Below are positions 8,048 to 17,019 of a stretch of 38,188 nt of DNA, piece after piece. Position 1 is the stretch's first letter. Each line of letters begins with the position of its first letter. The stretch spans positions 1 through 38,188 of IMG/VR virus record IMGVR_UViG_3300045999_012868; one strand, written 5' to 3'. The notes beneath the pieces were generated by a model. The model was not told the DNA's origin and did not search any database. It was given only the letters and a program-made list of their open reading frames with translations. The position numbers and the translations under genes were made by a program. The DNA is from a virus.

Positions 8048-9658
8048 ATGAAGACCACCTACGCCTCCAGCCGCACACTGCCCGTACCAACCATTACCGC
8101 TTCAACTGGCGGTAGCGTCACAGCAAACACATACTACTTTTGGCTGGTCAGGCGAAATCGCGCTGGCTATACTTCCCCGTCACCCGTAAAATCTCTTGCT
8201 GTAGGAGCAAACGGTAGTGTAACAATCGATGCAAGCAACTTCAACACACTCAGCTACGAAGACATTCATGAAACCCTTATTTCTGTATCAACTACTAACT
8301 CGTACACTTCTTCGCGAATAATCTACCGCTTCAATCACTTTGCCGCAGACTACATAACTCCAATCACTCCTGCTGACGTAGTAATTACGACTAACGCCAC
8401 TTTAAACAGTCCGACGAGCTATTCTAACCCCGCAGACATCAGCGCCCTCACAGGTCTATTAACAGGCTTCAGGGTTTTACTCAACGGAAATGGTTTTTGC
8501 TACGAATTTGAGGTCGGGTCTGTCGCCCCTGTTGATAACGTAACCGTGTTGAACCATGTGGCGGGAAGATGGCTAAAAACTCGCGAAGCTAGCCTCTACG
8601 AAACCACTTCGTTAGCCGAAATCGACGTAATCAGCGCCGACCAAGACACATTGCTCGTTGCCCCACTAGAAAACATCAACTCTATTCCAGTCCCTATCAA
8701 ATATTGGATTGTAAACGACACTGGCGGTACTCTCACTGGTTTACGCATAAATCTGAGCGAATACAGCTCCGACCCAGCTATACGCCTTATATTCGGTGTT
8801 AAAATTATTGGTTACATTAACCTTACTTCGTTTGTCTTGGATACAACTGGCATCGACAACCTTGGAGTGGTTCAAGAGTACCCAACACTTGATATCGCAC
8901 TCAACAAGGGTGTTCCAGATGGCTCCGCAGTAGTTATTGAGGTTACACCTTCTTCCCAGCTTCTGGATGGAGTATCGGCACAGACCTTTATCAGTATCTA
9001 CCCCAAGCTGGTCAACTACTCCCTCTTACAAGACCTTCTTTTCTGGGACGCGCCAGTGGACAACATTGCGGCTCTGAAGAGCCTTAACTCGGTGCAATAC
9101 AAGTCTGGACAAGTACGACTGGTCAATTCGGTCAACAGACCTTATAGGTTCGATGCAGCATCCACTGCGTCCGACAATGGCGACACAGTTCTTATTCCTA
9201 ACACTAATCCGACAACTGGTAGGTGGGTAATTTTTGACCCCGCACTGCCCGATGGAAGTATTGGTCTTGATAAGTTAGCTAGCGAAGTCATAACGGCTCT
9301 TGGCGACCAAATTAAGACCAACACCGTAACGATTACCTCACCGACAAACTACACTATTGACCTCGACGCAGATTACGACTATTTGATTCTAAAAACACCA
9401 GTTGCAGATATTAGTAACACTATTACCAACATCAACTTCACTGCTACGCTTGCAAATAATCAAACTAAGGCGCTTATAGTTGAATTGGTACAGAATACAG
9501 GCGCGGTTGCGTTTGATAATACGATACTGTTTCCTAGCGGGACAACTCCAATCCTCTCTGGAAATGGTAAAAGTGACATCATCCTTTTTTCAGCTAGAAA
9601 GGATGGTGCTGGTATAGTTAAGAAACGCGGAAAAATTGCTACAACAGATGCTGGATAA
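8048..9658 (+). CDS. Fibre/baseplate-type structural protein (536 aa)
   Basis: A beta-rich protein with several modules. Residues 10-110 form an FN3/Ig-like unit (TANTYYFWLVRRNRAGYTSP). Residues about 140-180 end in a GRWLK signature (VAGRWLKTREASL). Residues about 340-395 hold the phage-fibre motif YRFDAAST followed by DNGDTVLIPNTNPTTGRW, related to the start of the 561-aa fibre at 25774. The last 100 residues (TNTVTITSPTNYTIDLDADYD) resemble the C-terminal sandwich of fibre proteins. C-ending codons are frequent through most of the gene, unlike its AT-rich neighbours. A fibre or baseplate-peripheral role is inferred. Confidence 0.7.
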   Translation: MKTTYASSRTLPVPTITASTGGSVTANTYYFWLVRRNRAGYTSPSPVKSLAVGANGSVTIDASNFNTLSYEDIHETLISVSTTNSYTSSRIIYRFNHFAADYITPITPADVVITTNATLNSPTSYSNPADISALTGLLTGFRVLLNGNGFCYEFEVGSVAPVDNVTVLNHVAGRWLKTREASLYETTSLAEIDVISADQDTLLVAPLENINSIPVPIKYWIVNDTGGTLTGLRINLSEYSSDPAIRLIFGVKIIGYINLTSFVLDTTGIDNLGVVQEYPTLDIALNKGVPDGSAVVIEVTPSSQLLDGVSAQTFISIYPKLVNYSLLQDLLFWDAPVDNIAALKSLNSVQYKSGQVRLVNSVNRPYRFDAASTASDNGDTVLIPNTNPTTGRWVIFDPALPDGSIGLDKLASEVITALGDQIKTNTVTITSPTNYTIDLDADYDYLILKTPVADISNTITNINFTATLANNQTKALIVELVQNTGAVAFDNTILFPSGTTPILSGNGKSDIILFSARKDGAGIVKKRGKIATTDAG

Positions 9659-9663
9659 CTGAT

Positions 9664-10419
9664 ATGGTTGGATATAACGTTAAAATTGCCCCAAAAGGAG
9701 CTTATGGAACAAAACCCGACCCTAACAAATGGTCTGGAGGCATTTATATTAATGATAAGTATAATGCTTTTCCTGAGTTACCTAGAGAAGCAGGACAATC
9801 TAGGAAATCAGTATTAAAAGGTAAAGGAGGCTCAGTTCATTTACTTCCAGACTCTTCTAGTTTGACTTTGCCTAGAGGTGGTATTCATATACCAGAATTA
9901 GACGAATTTGGAAATTTACTTACTTCTAATTTCCCTAGTTATGGTACTATGGCTCATGCTGCTAGAGGTTCGGCTCTTATCGGCGGAAAAACCTCTAAAC
10001 TAGATATTCCAGACGATATTCAACAAAGTCTTTTGCAGTTACCAGTAGCAGGTAAGAAAATTGGCTCTAACAGAATGCCAGCGATGGTAGCTATGAAGAC
10101 CAATAGTAAAATTGCAGACTCTCTGGGTTTTCCTACTGACCACGTTTATACAGGTCGCCTCAATGTATCTCCAGATGTCAATACAGCAATTATGCAAAGT
10201 GTTGCTACAAGACAAAACGCTAAGACGGGAAAAGTGAGTATTGAAGAACCTAGTATTTGGTATGCAATGCAGAATGCAGGGCTTAGACCAGAAGATTTTA
10301 AAATTAAAGGGCGTTCTTTGGGCAGACTTAGGAATAATCGAGACGTGAGTATACCAGAAGAAATTAATGTAGGTTTTAAACGTCAGTTTACCCACATGGC
10401 AGACTTCAGCCAAAGTTAG
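9664..10419 (+). CDS. Basic protein with C-terminal HMADF tag (251 aa)
   Basis: Starts 5 bases after the fibre gene. It is basic and glycine-rich at the front (KIAPKGAYGTKPDPNKWSGG). Strand and loop segments (GGSVHLLPDSSSLTLPRGG) and a basic C-terminal part (KIKGRSLGRLRNNRD) follow. It ends RQFTHMADFSQS, where HMADF looks like a variant of the HFANF tag. No signal peptide or membrane helix. There is no family I can name; an enzyme fold carried in the virion is possible. Last gene of the 7270-10419 operon. Its end overlaps the convergent 67-aa gene by 14 bases. Confidence 0.6.
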   Translation: MVGYNVKIAPKGAYGTKPDPNKWSGGIYINDKYNAFPELPREAGQSRKSVLKGKGGSVHLLPDSSSLTLPRGGIHIPELDEFGNLLTSNFPSYGTMAHAARGSALIGGKTSKLDIPDDIQQSLLQLPVAGKKIGSNRMPAMVAMKTNSKIADSLGFPTDHVYTGRLNVSPDVNTAIMQSVATRQNAKTGKVSIEEPSIWYAMQNAGLRPEDFKIKGRSLGRLRNNRDVSIPEEINVGFKRQFTHMADFSQS

Positions 10420-10609
10420 TTGCTAAATGCTGGTTAGAAAGCTTGATTTTAACGTAATCAAATAGTCCATCCTCCGTTAGCCCTAAATCTTGCCCCTCTT
10501 TTGTCAGGTTGTCGATTGCGTCTTTCAAATTTGGGCTAGCGTAGAATAACTTACCACTTTGGGTAGACACTTTAATAAACTCGCCTTTCCTTGTCTCTAG
10601 TGTAGTCAT
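10406..10609 (-). CDS. Small hypothetical protein (67 aa)
   Basis: Reads MTTLETRKGEFIKVSTQSGK from the ATG at 10609, then LFYASPNLKDAIDNLTKEGQDLGL, an ordinary soluble mix of strand and helix. A TATACA box lies upstream on the minus strand. Convergent with the operon at 9664, overlapping by 14 bases. The function is unknown; the reading frame and composition look real, but there is no outside support. Confidence 0.5.
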   Translation of the reverse strand: MTTLETRKGEFIKVSTQSGKLFYASPNLKDAIDNLTKEGQDLGLTEDGLFDYVKIKLSNQHLATNFG

Positions 10610-10696
10610 AATTTTGTATTTTGTATATGTTTAGCTGTATATTAACACATACCACTGACGTAGTTTCTCCCTTCGGTCGTGGGCAGAAAAGAAGGT

Positions 10697-10702
10697 TATA
10701 AT
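10697..10702 (+). promoter_or_regulatory. TATAAT box almost abutting the adhesin start
   Basis: TATAAT ends 6 bases before the ATG at 10709, preceded by GAAGGT. If it is a real -10 box the transcript would be leaderless. Alternatively GAAGG at 10691 acts as a distant ribosome site and the promoter lies further upstream. Confidence 0.3.
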
Positions 10703-10708
10703 GGTCTG

Positions 10709-13700
10709 ATGGAAGGAAAACAGTACAAAAAATACCTAGCAAGTGCCGATGCCACGAACTCTGTGGTTGAGGACGTATATTTCAACGATGTTATCTTGCT
10801 CATCTCAGGCAACTCCAATGATAACAGTCGAGGTCTACCTTTCAGCCGCGATTACTCACGCTACCAACGCCACGTTAAAAATTACATTGGCACAAACACC
10901 GAATCTGCAATAAACTACCCTACAAGCGACATACCAAGTCTTGCTGGCGTAACTTCTTGCCTTTATATACCAAACTACCTTAACCGAATCAATCGCGCCG
11001 CAGAGCTTAATATAGGTCAAAATGTATCATTTGTTAATCCTACTTATGCAGATGTTCAATTAAGTGGGTGGTCAGAAGGCTTTAGTCTTGGTACTGGGAA
11101 TTTTACTATCGAGATATCATTTTACACAGATAGCATAGTACCGATACAAACTATTTTTTCTGTAAATAGCTGTTTAAACTGGAATGGATTTAATCCTGCT
11201 GCCCCACCCACTTTAGGTGCAAGCGGTGGTTACGGTTTATTCTTAGTCAACTCAGACCTTCATTTTTCTGCCAAGGGTACTAGCTTCAAAGTAAACACAT
11301 CACCAATTGTTGCGAACACTTTTTACACGGTCTGCATACAGCGTGTCGGCAATATCTTACAAACGTTTCTTAACTTTATACAAACTGGTGCAACAGCTTG
11401 CAGTTTCAACTTGGCTCATTCTGCATCTAACAACATAGATACAAGAGACTATAGACTATTCTTAGGTGCTTCGCCGTTTTTTAATTGGTTTGGTGCAAGC
11501 ACAGAAAACTTAATAGACGCAAGTTTCAGTGGAGGTATTTCCAACTTCCGCATTACAAAAAATATTGTCCGATATCCTTCAACTTTCTACAGCGCAACAC
11601 TACCTTTCCCTAAGTCAAGTATAGCTAACCGCATTGACCCAAGATATGCCAATGTGCTATTCAATTTTCCTTTACAGTTTGATACTTATAACTACGCCTC
11701 AAATACAAAAAGGTTAGCCAATGAAACACTGAGACAAAAAACACCAAACTTTAATACTGGGTTTATTGAGTTAGATGGAAACACTGTTTACACTTCTGAG
11801 CAGATTGAGACAAATTTATCTGCGTCTGAATGGACTATGGAATGCTATTTGGGTCTGTTTGAAAATAATGCACCGATTACGACAGCAAAAACACTATCTA
11901 GCTGGCTAAGCAGTAATATTTCGGCTACAGAAGGTATAGAAAAAGTAAACCTCTTAAAGCTAACATCTAATGGCAAAATAGTTGCAACAATAGATTTTAA
12001 TCATTATTCAGATGGCAATGTAGTTTATGGTAGGAACACAGTACCTTATTTGACGTTTAGTATAAGTGAAGACGGCAATGTTTGGAAAAGTATGCCTTCA
12101 GAGACTGGGAACATAATAAATGCTTCAGCTTTCAATGCTTATCCTGCAATTACAATCCCTTCTACAGATATTGTTTTTTATAGCAACTTAGGTGTAACTT
12201 CAAATATATCGACCAGTACTACGGTTATCGCTTCTCCTTTTGCAGAGCCAAACACCCATATAGCAGTCTCTAGGTCAGAAGGTAACCTCTACTTTTACAT
12301 CAATGGTGTTTTAGTTAAAACTGTTGCTTATGCTGGCACTTTGTATCAAGAAATAAACAAACTAGAACTTTCTTTTGGTAGTTTGTATACGCCTTGGATA
12401 AGTTCTGCTGGGTCTGCTAGAAGAACTATCGGTGTCAAGGGTTTGCGGGTTACTAATGCTAGTAGATTTATAAGTACTACAGTTCCTAACGATTATTTCT
12501 ACTCCCACTGCCTCCAACCTCTGCCACTAACTACAGGTGTCCTCACTCACCCCAAAGCACGTATTCTTGCGATTGTCCCAGTCGTAGGCAACCCCTCTAT
12601 CAGTACAGGTACTTGTCAGTGGTATGTTTACGTTGCTCAGGCAGTCGATAGTTTAGTTTTGGCTGATTTTAGCCTTACTCAGATAGAAGGCGTGTCAGGC
12701 GCTTCTCTAATAACCATAGATAAAAATAACGAGCTTGAATATGTTGTAACGGCTGATACTGGAACTGGCAATGGTAAACTTGGGCTGAATTTTGTAGATA
12801 GGCGAACGGTGAGGTATAAGGGTATCAACACACTCATCTCAAACTACATTGGCGAATTGAGTTTTCAGGGACAATCTTATGTTATAAACAAAAATGCGCC
12901 AATACCCACAATCACTAGCGGTTCAAGCCCTTACATCAATGAAACATTCACTTGCACTCTAACTTGGGATGCAGCTATTGTCTCTTTTGACATTACTAAA
13001 ATTGGGGTGAGTAATGGGATTCTTTCCAATTTGATTTTACTTGATGAGGTTACGCAAAGTTATCAATTCAATGTCACGCCAGAAAAGCAAGGTGTGGTAT
13101 ACGTTCAGGCGCTCGAAGGTGCAGGAATTACTGACGGAGATATATATTCTGGGAAAAGTAACCTGCTCGCTAGAATTTATGCTGAAGCCTTTCCTATTTT
13201 GCAGTTGCCACTCAATTTGTCGAATACGTTCTATGATGTTTCGCCAAACCAGTACCAACTGAACGAAATTGTCCCCAACAACACACTTTTCTCTTCGACC
13301 ACGTTTCCTATAGGCACAAACTCCTCTCTTGCCGTAGTGCCTCAATTAGAGCAGTCTGGATTGACATATGAGAACTTTGAAGCGATTGGTCAAGGCTCTT
13401 CTTTGGTGATGAATGGTGATTGGACTATTGAGTTTCATTATCGGGGCAATACTTTTAGCCCCCAGAACACAACACATCTCTTTTCTGTCGAGAAAGCAGG
13501 TACAGGCTTTGCAATTCTGGCTGTGAATGGAAATATTCAGATAGTTCGCAGCATCGACCAAGCTACAAACTTATTCTCAACAATTGTTTTGCGTGAGTCT
13601 GACATCTTTTCAGGAGCTACACCGATTTATCCTGCATACGAAAATGGTGCATACACTTTGCAGCAGAAGTTTCCCCACTTTGCAATCACTAAGAAAGGAA

Positions 13701-15628
13701 ATATTTATCGCTTCTACCGCAATGGAGTTCGTATTGGGCTTGTACAATCATCAACAATCATCAATATTTCCAGTGGAACGCTCAAAGTAGGTTATTACGA
13801 AAATCGCGTTACCCAAGCACCTTATTTTCTGTCGAATGTACGGCTAACAGTAGGAAAGGCACTTTATACAGCCTACCAACATGATGTGCCTTTGATTCCT
13901 TATAGTACAGTTACAAATATTCTCGATGTTAGCGAACTGCTTGACTATATTTCAATAGTATCGGATAACAATGTACCGAATAAAGCTATTAATGGCAATA
14001 CACTGTCTTTGACCTTCAATAGTATTATCGAGCTTACAAATTTGCCTGTAGTAACGATTTTAGGTAAGACTGCAACGGTTACTAACACCCAATACAATAC
14101 CTATGTTGCTACTCTTCTCGTCAACGAGACTATTGACCAACAAGTGTATTTCAACATTGTTATTCATGATGAGCCAAGCTTACCGAACAAAAATTTCACA
14201 TCGACGACAAATGGAACTTCAGTATTCATAGAGAATAGTCCATTTACTATTGTTTTATCGACTACGCAGCCCAATGACAATAGTTTCAAACTTTACGCAA
14301 CAGCTACACTTAATAAAGCTGCTCCAACGTTCGGGCTTGATGCCCTCACTCTCACTAACTGTGTTGTAGGAGGATTAATAAAAGCAAGTAATAACAACGT
14401 TTTCAATTTTGAAGTGCAAGCTAACGCAAGCGGAGATTTTAGCTTAGCAGTTTTGGCTAATTCTGTCAATTCTGCAATTGGGACACCTAATCAAGCCTCC
14501 AATGTATTGACTCGTACAGCAGTAGTCCCTGCTTATTTACCCGACCCCTACTACAACCAAACACTCCTACTCCTTCAACCCACTGGAACGAATATTGTTG
14601 ATGAGAGCCAATACGAAGTCACACTTGCAGTAAACAATGTCGATGTAGTCGCAGATGAGTATCCTACAGGCTTATTGAAGTCTATGCGGTTTAATGGTCA
14701 AGGTTCCAGTATTGTTGCCACGCTTCAGCAGCCACTGAGCGCCAATCAGGACTATTGCATAGAGTTCTATATCTATTTATCCTCATTGACCACATTCTCT
14801 CTCTCTGCTCCTATTGCAAGCCCTGCATCGTCAGTTACGCCCACTTCTTTTGATATCAGTTGGAGTGAGGTAGATGGAGCTACAGACTATTTAGTAGACA
14901 TCTCGAATACGAGTGACTTTTCCAAAAAGATAGATGGATTTGATAACGCTTTAGTAGGTGATGTGACCAGTATTTCAGTTACTACAAATTCAGCATTAGA
15001 ATCACCAGTTGTAGCGTCCAATAGAGTTAAGGCAGAAAAAGGATTTGTGGCGGAATGGCAAAAGCTTAAAAATGCTATTGGGTATCGCGTTTACACCTCG
15101 TTATCTGATACGTTCAATACAAGTGTTCGTGCAGTTTCGGGATTGTTTACTCGTAGTAACAATATCTCGATTGGAGATGTGGTTGATGCAATTGAGTATA
15201 CGCCAGAGCTTGTAGTGATTGATAGTGGTTCTTCATCAGGTTCCTATAGTTCTGATAGCATTCTTCAAGGCATCCTCTCATCAGGCACATCCTCGCCAAA
15301 AATATTTGCATTCAATGACGAGAATACTATTCGTTGTTACAAAAGTCAACCAAACTATACGCAACCTGCTGTAGCTGAAATTGAGTCTAAACAGTGGTTT
15401 CACGTTGCGCTTGTGAACTCTTCGGCTGCAAAATCTACTAAGCTCTTTATCAACGGTGCGCTTCAAGACAAGCTTAAGAATACTGATATGGGCTGGGATG
15501 CGGATTTAAATATTGGCTACGCAATCACAAATTTTTCAGGTTATATTCAGGCTTTTCGTGTGACGCTAGGTCAAGCTAGATATACAGTTGACTTTGAACC
15601 CCCAACACTTCCATTGACAAAAAATTAG
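10709..15628 (+). CDS. Giant multi-LamG adhesin/tail fibre (1639 aa)
   Basis: The frame is open from a GTG at 10679; the ATG at 10709 (MEGKQYKKYLASADATN) is preferred. It has at least four LamG/concanavalin-like sandwiches, roughly residues 95-310, 345-600, 825-1065 and 1280-1639. Recurring marks are NFTIEISFYTDS, WTMECYLGLF, DWTIEFHYRG, HFAITKKGNIYRFYRNG and repeated FRVTxGxARYT ends. Ig-like stretches separate them (about 610-825 and 1067-1277). The last LamG is interrupted near residues 1363-1510 by two FN3-like units (SFDISWSEVDGATDYLVDIS). DNA for LamG 1-2 (about 11000-12490) is more AT-rich than the flanks. It probably binds host surface glycans as a receptor-binding fibre. The 3' end overlaps a GIY-YIG gene on the other strand. 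Confidence 0.8.
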   Translation: MEGKQYKKYLASADATNSVVEDVYFNDVILLISGNSNDNSRGLPFSRDYSRYQRHVKNYIGTNTESAINYPTSDIPSLAGVTSCLYIPNYLNRINRAAELNIGQNVSFVNPTYADVQLSGWSEGFSLGTGNFTIEISFYTDSIVPIQTIFSVNSCLNWNGFNPAAPPTLGASGGYGLFLVNSDLHFSAKGTSFKVNTSPIVANTFYTVCIQRVGNILQTFLNFIQTGATACSFNLAHSASNNIDTRDYRLFLGASPFFNWFGASTENLIDASFSGGISNFRITKNIVRYPSTFYSATLPFPKSSIANRIDPRYANVLFNFPLQFDTYNYASNTKRLANETLRQKTPNFNTGFIELDGNTVYTSEQIETNLSASEWTMECYLGLFENNAPITTAKTLSSWLSSNISATEGIEKVNLLKLTSNGKIVATIDFNHYSDGNVVYGRNTVPYLTFSISEDGNVWKSMPSETGNIINASAFNAYPAITIPSTDIVFYSNLGVTSNISTSTTVIASPFAEPNTHIAVSRSEGNLYFYINGVLVKTVAYAGTLYQEINKLELSFGSLYTPWISSAGSARRTIGVKGLRVTNASRFISTTVPNDYFYSHCLQPLPLTTGVLTHPKARILAIVPVVGNPSISTGTCQWYVYVAQAVDSLVLADFSLTQIEGVSGASLITIDKNNELEYVVTADTGTGNGKLGLNFVDRRTVRYKGINTLISNYIGELSFQGQSYVINKNAPIPTITSGSSPYINETFTCTLTWDAAIVSFDITKIGVSNGILSNLILLDEVTQSYQFNVTPEKQGVVYVQALEGAGITDGDIYSGKSNLLARIYAEAFPILQLPLNLSNTFYDVSPNQYQLNEIVPNNTLFSSTTFPIGTNSSLAVVPQLEQSGLTYENFEAIGQGSSLVMNGDWTIEFHYRGNTFSPQNTTHLFSVEKAGTGFAILAVNGNIQIVRSIDQATNLFSTIVLRESDIFSGATPIYPAYENGAYTLQQKFPHFAITKKGNIYRFYRNGVRIGLVQSSTIINISSGTLKVGYYENRVTQAPYFLSNVRLTVGKALYTAYQHDVPLIPYSTVTNILDVSELLDYISIVSDNNVPNKAINGNTLSLTFNSIIELTNLPVVTILGKTATVTNTQYNTYVATLLVNETIDQQVYFNIVIHDEPSLPNKNFTSTTNGTSVFIENSPFTIVLSTTQPNDNSFKLYATATLNKAAPTFGLDALTLTNCVVGGLIKASNNNVFNFEVQANASGDFSLAVLANSVNSAIGTPNQASNVLTRTAVVPAYLPDPYYNQTLLLLQPTGTNIVDESQYEVTLAVNNVDVVADEYPTGLLKSMRFNGQGSSIVATLQQPLSANQDYCIEFYIYLSSLTTFSLSAPIASPASSVTPTSFDISWSEVDGATDYLVDISNTSDFSKKIDGFDNALVGDVTSISVTTNSALESPVVASNRVKAEKGFVAEWQKLKNAIGYRVYTSLSDTFNTSVRAVSGLFTRSNNISIGDVVDAIEYTPELVVIDSGSSSGSYSSDSILQGILSSGTSSPKIFAFNDENTIRCYKSQPNYTQPAVAEIESKQWFHVALVNSSAAKSTKLFINGALQDKLKNTDMGWDADLNIGYAITNFSGYIQAFRVTLGQARYTVDFEPPTLPLTKN

Positions 15629-16373
15629 TAATTTCTTCTTCAGTAGCTACTCTCCATCCATCCCATCTAGGTTTGCAACTTTTAAGCCTGTCTTGCACAG
15701 TGGCGAGTGCTATTTTTTCAAATTTAGCAGCTTGATTAAGTGATGTGTAGTATTTACCGTGTACTATTATAGGTTTACTTCTTGGTGAAGCTGCTCTCAT
15801 CTTAGCTTTATGTTCCTCACTAAATACCTTACCAAGGTTACGTGTATTCCCCATCATAGCTGCACTTCGTTTTGCTCTTGTTTCAGGACTTATCTCTTTA
15901 AGTTTTGCTGAAGCACTCATTTTTGCCCTAGTATCCGCAGAAAATACCTTACCTAAATTATTTTTTCTGCCTTTGCTTTTAGCTCCAATTTTAGCCTTGT
16001 GTTCGTCGCTCAACTTTTTACCTTTATGTGCAGCACTAATTTTAGCTTTAGTCTCAGGAGTGAGGGTAAGACCTCTAGACTCAGTACCTGCTCCATAACC
16101 GCCTAGATTTATATTGTAAGTATCATCGCGTTTGACAAACTCTTCATTCACCATCTCAGCTTCCGCAGCATAGGCATCTTTTCCAGAGCTAAATTTAGCC
16201 AAAGTAGTTCTTGTAAAATTTTCTCTTCCATATTTTTCAATAGCTGGTTTTAAAGCGTACCCACTACCTAAATATTTTCTAGATTTCGCAGTGTTAGCAA
16301 CCTTATGCACTCCTACATAAATTTTACCGTTACAAATATTTGTGGTCTGATACAAAATCCAAGTGTCACTCAT
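15576..16373 (-). CDS. GIY-YIG homing endonuclease with NUMOD3 repeats (copy 1)
   Basis: A 265-aa protein. Residues 1-95 form the nuclease: WILYQTTN then GKIYVGVH stand for the GIY and YIG strands, followed by RKYLGSG and an acidic helix AAEAEMVNEEF. Residues about 105-196 carry four NUMOD3-type DNA-binding repeats (ETKAKISAAHKGKKLSDEHK; VFSEEHKAKM). Residues 200-242 form a NUMOD1-like helix-turn-helix (YYTSLNQAAKFEKIALATV). The protein at 19996 is a clear paralogue. The last ~13 codons run antisense into the adhesin gene, beyond where the paralogue stops, which suggests insertion at the adhesin 3' end. It diverges from a 50-aa RHH gene over a 57-base spacer. Confidence 0.88.
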   Translation of the reverse strand: MSDTWILYQTTNICNGKIYVGVHKVANTAKSRKYLGSGYALKPAIEKYGRENFTRTTLAKFSSGKDAYAAEAEMVNEEFVKRDDTYNINLGGYGAGTESRGLTLTPETKAKISAAHKGKKLSDEHKAKIGAKSKGRKNNLGKVFSADTRAKMSASAKLKEISPETRAKRSAAMMGNTRNLGKVFSEEHKAKMRAASPRSKPIIVHGKYYTSLNQAAKFEKIALATVQDRLKSCKPRWDGWRVATEEEITNFLSMEVLGVQSQLYI

Positions 16374-16394
16374 TGCGTAATACCAATATACGTG

Positions 16395-16410
16395 TATACT
16401 AATAAGTATA
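16395..16410. promoter_or_regulatory. Face-to-face -10 boxes forming a perfect palindrome (module 1)
   Basis: TATACT at 16395-16400, four bases, then AGTATA at 16405-16410. This is a perfect 6-base inverted repeat that is at once the -10 box of the rightward RHH gene (30 bases before its ATG) and of the leftward endonuclease gene. A dimeric RHH protein bound here would block both promoters. Autoregulation is inferred from layout. Confidence 0.5.
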
Positions 16411-16430
16411 TCATAACAAGTACATAGCCA

Positions 16431-16583
16431 ATGAGTATCGACAAAAGTAAAAGATTTAACGCGGTTCTATCTGAAAAGCGTCTAACTAAGCTAAAGAATT
16501 ATGCTGAATCTCGCGACCGCACCATGACAGTTCTTTTTGAAGACTGGATTGACAGTCTCCCAGAAGTCAAAGTGGTAAACTAA
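16431..16583 (+). CDS. Ribbon-helix-helix protein, 50 aa (copy 1)
   Basis: ATG at 16431, TAA at 16581. The sequence has the layout of a CopG/Arc-type RHH repressor: a short strand (KRFNAVLS), helix A (EKRLTKLKNYAESR), a turn, and helix B (MTVLFEDWIDSLP). A second copy at 19793-19936 shares DKSKR, LS.KR, YAESRD and ED.IDSLP, about 26 of 47 positions. Both copies lie head-to-head with a GIY-YIG gene. It is probably a dimeric DNA-binding repressor of the divergent promoter pair. The gene at 16608 follows after 24 bases and may be co-transcribed. It is not an antitoxin of a known pair as far as I can see. Confidence 0.8.
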   Translation: MSIDKSKRFNAVLSEKRLTKLKNYAESRDRTMTVLFEDWIDSLPEVKVVN

Positions 16584-16607
16584 AATATAAAAGAATCACT
16601 AAAATCA

Positions 16608-17018
16608 ATGTCACAAACAGCAAACTTTCTCATGGGTACTTCAATCATCGGCGCTAAGGCTAATGACTTGATGAAAACATTTAAGCCACAGCAAATCTCT
16701 CTGCCAAGTTGGGGAAATTCCCGTATAAATAAATCCCCTCTTTCTATTACACGTGACCAGAGAGCAGCAATCGTACAAAACTCTCCTCCTAGCTTAAATA
16801 GGCAGGAAGCAATTGCAAGTTCCAGTGTTGGTAGAGGTATGAGTAGGCAACAACCACCTAGACAGCCTCAGAGAAAGCTTGCCCCAAATCAATTTCTGGA
16901 TGCAAATGGTGTCGTTCGCCAAAAGATGAGCGTTGGCAATTGGAAGAGTCAACAGGCTGCTCAAATTGGGCAGTACGGCGGATTTTCAGGTAATTTCCAG
17001 CACTTTGTAAACTTCTAA
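16608..17018 (+). CDS. Basic low-complexity protein tagged at both ends (136 aa)
   Basis: Starts MSQTANFLMG and ends NFQHFVNF, so it carries ANF-type motifs at both termini. The body is basic and disordered: SRINKSPLSITRDQRAAIVQ, then a Q/P/R-rich stretch (MSRQQPPRQPQRKLAPNQF). There is no globular domain. It lies 24 bases after the RHH gene, with one base between its stop and the next ATG, so it is in the same unit as the 644-aa virion protein. This fits a packaged internal protein or scaffold-like linker. Function is inferred from composition and the shared motif. Confidence 0.65.
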   Translation: MSQTANFLMGTSIIGAKANDLMKTFKPQQISLPSWGNSRINKSPLSITRDQRAAIVQNSPPSLNRQEAIASSSVGRGMSRQQPPRQPQRKLAPNQFLDANGVVRQKMSVGNWKSQQAAQIGQYGGFSGNFQHFVNF

Positions 17019-17019
17019 A

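Noticed and set aside
10406-10430. QHLATNF at the end of the 67-aa protein as another tag
   Set aside because: The spacing differs from the HFANF pattern and the region is near the antisense of another tagged end, so I do not count it.
14161-14560. Hint of tandem repeats in the adhesin
   Set aside because: Similarity is at the domain level (Ig-like strands), not a DNA repeat.
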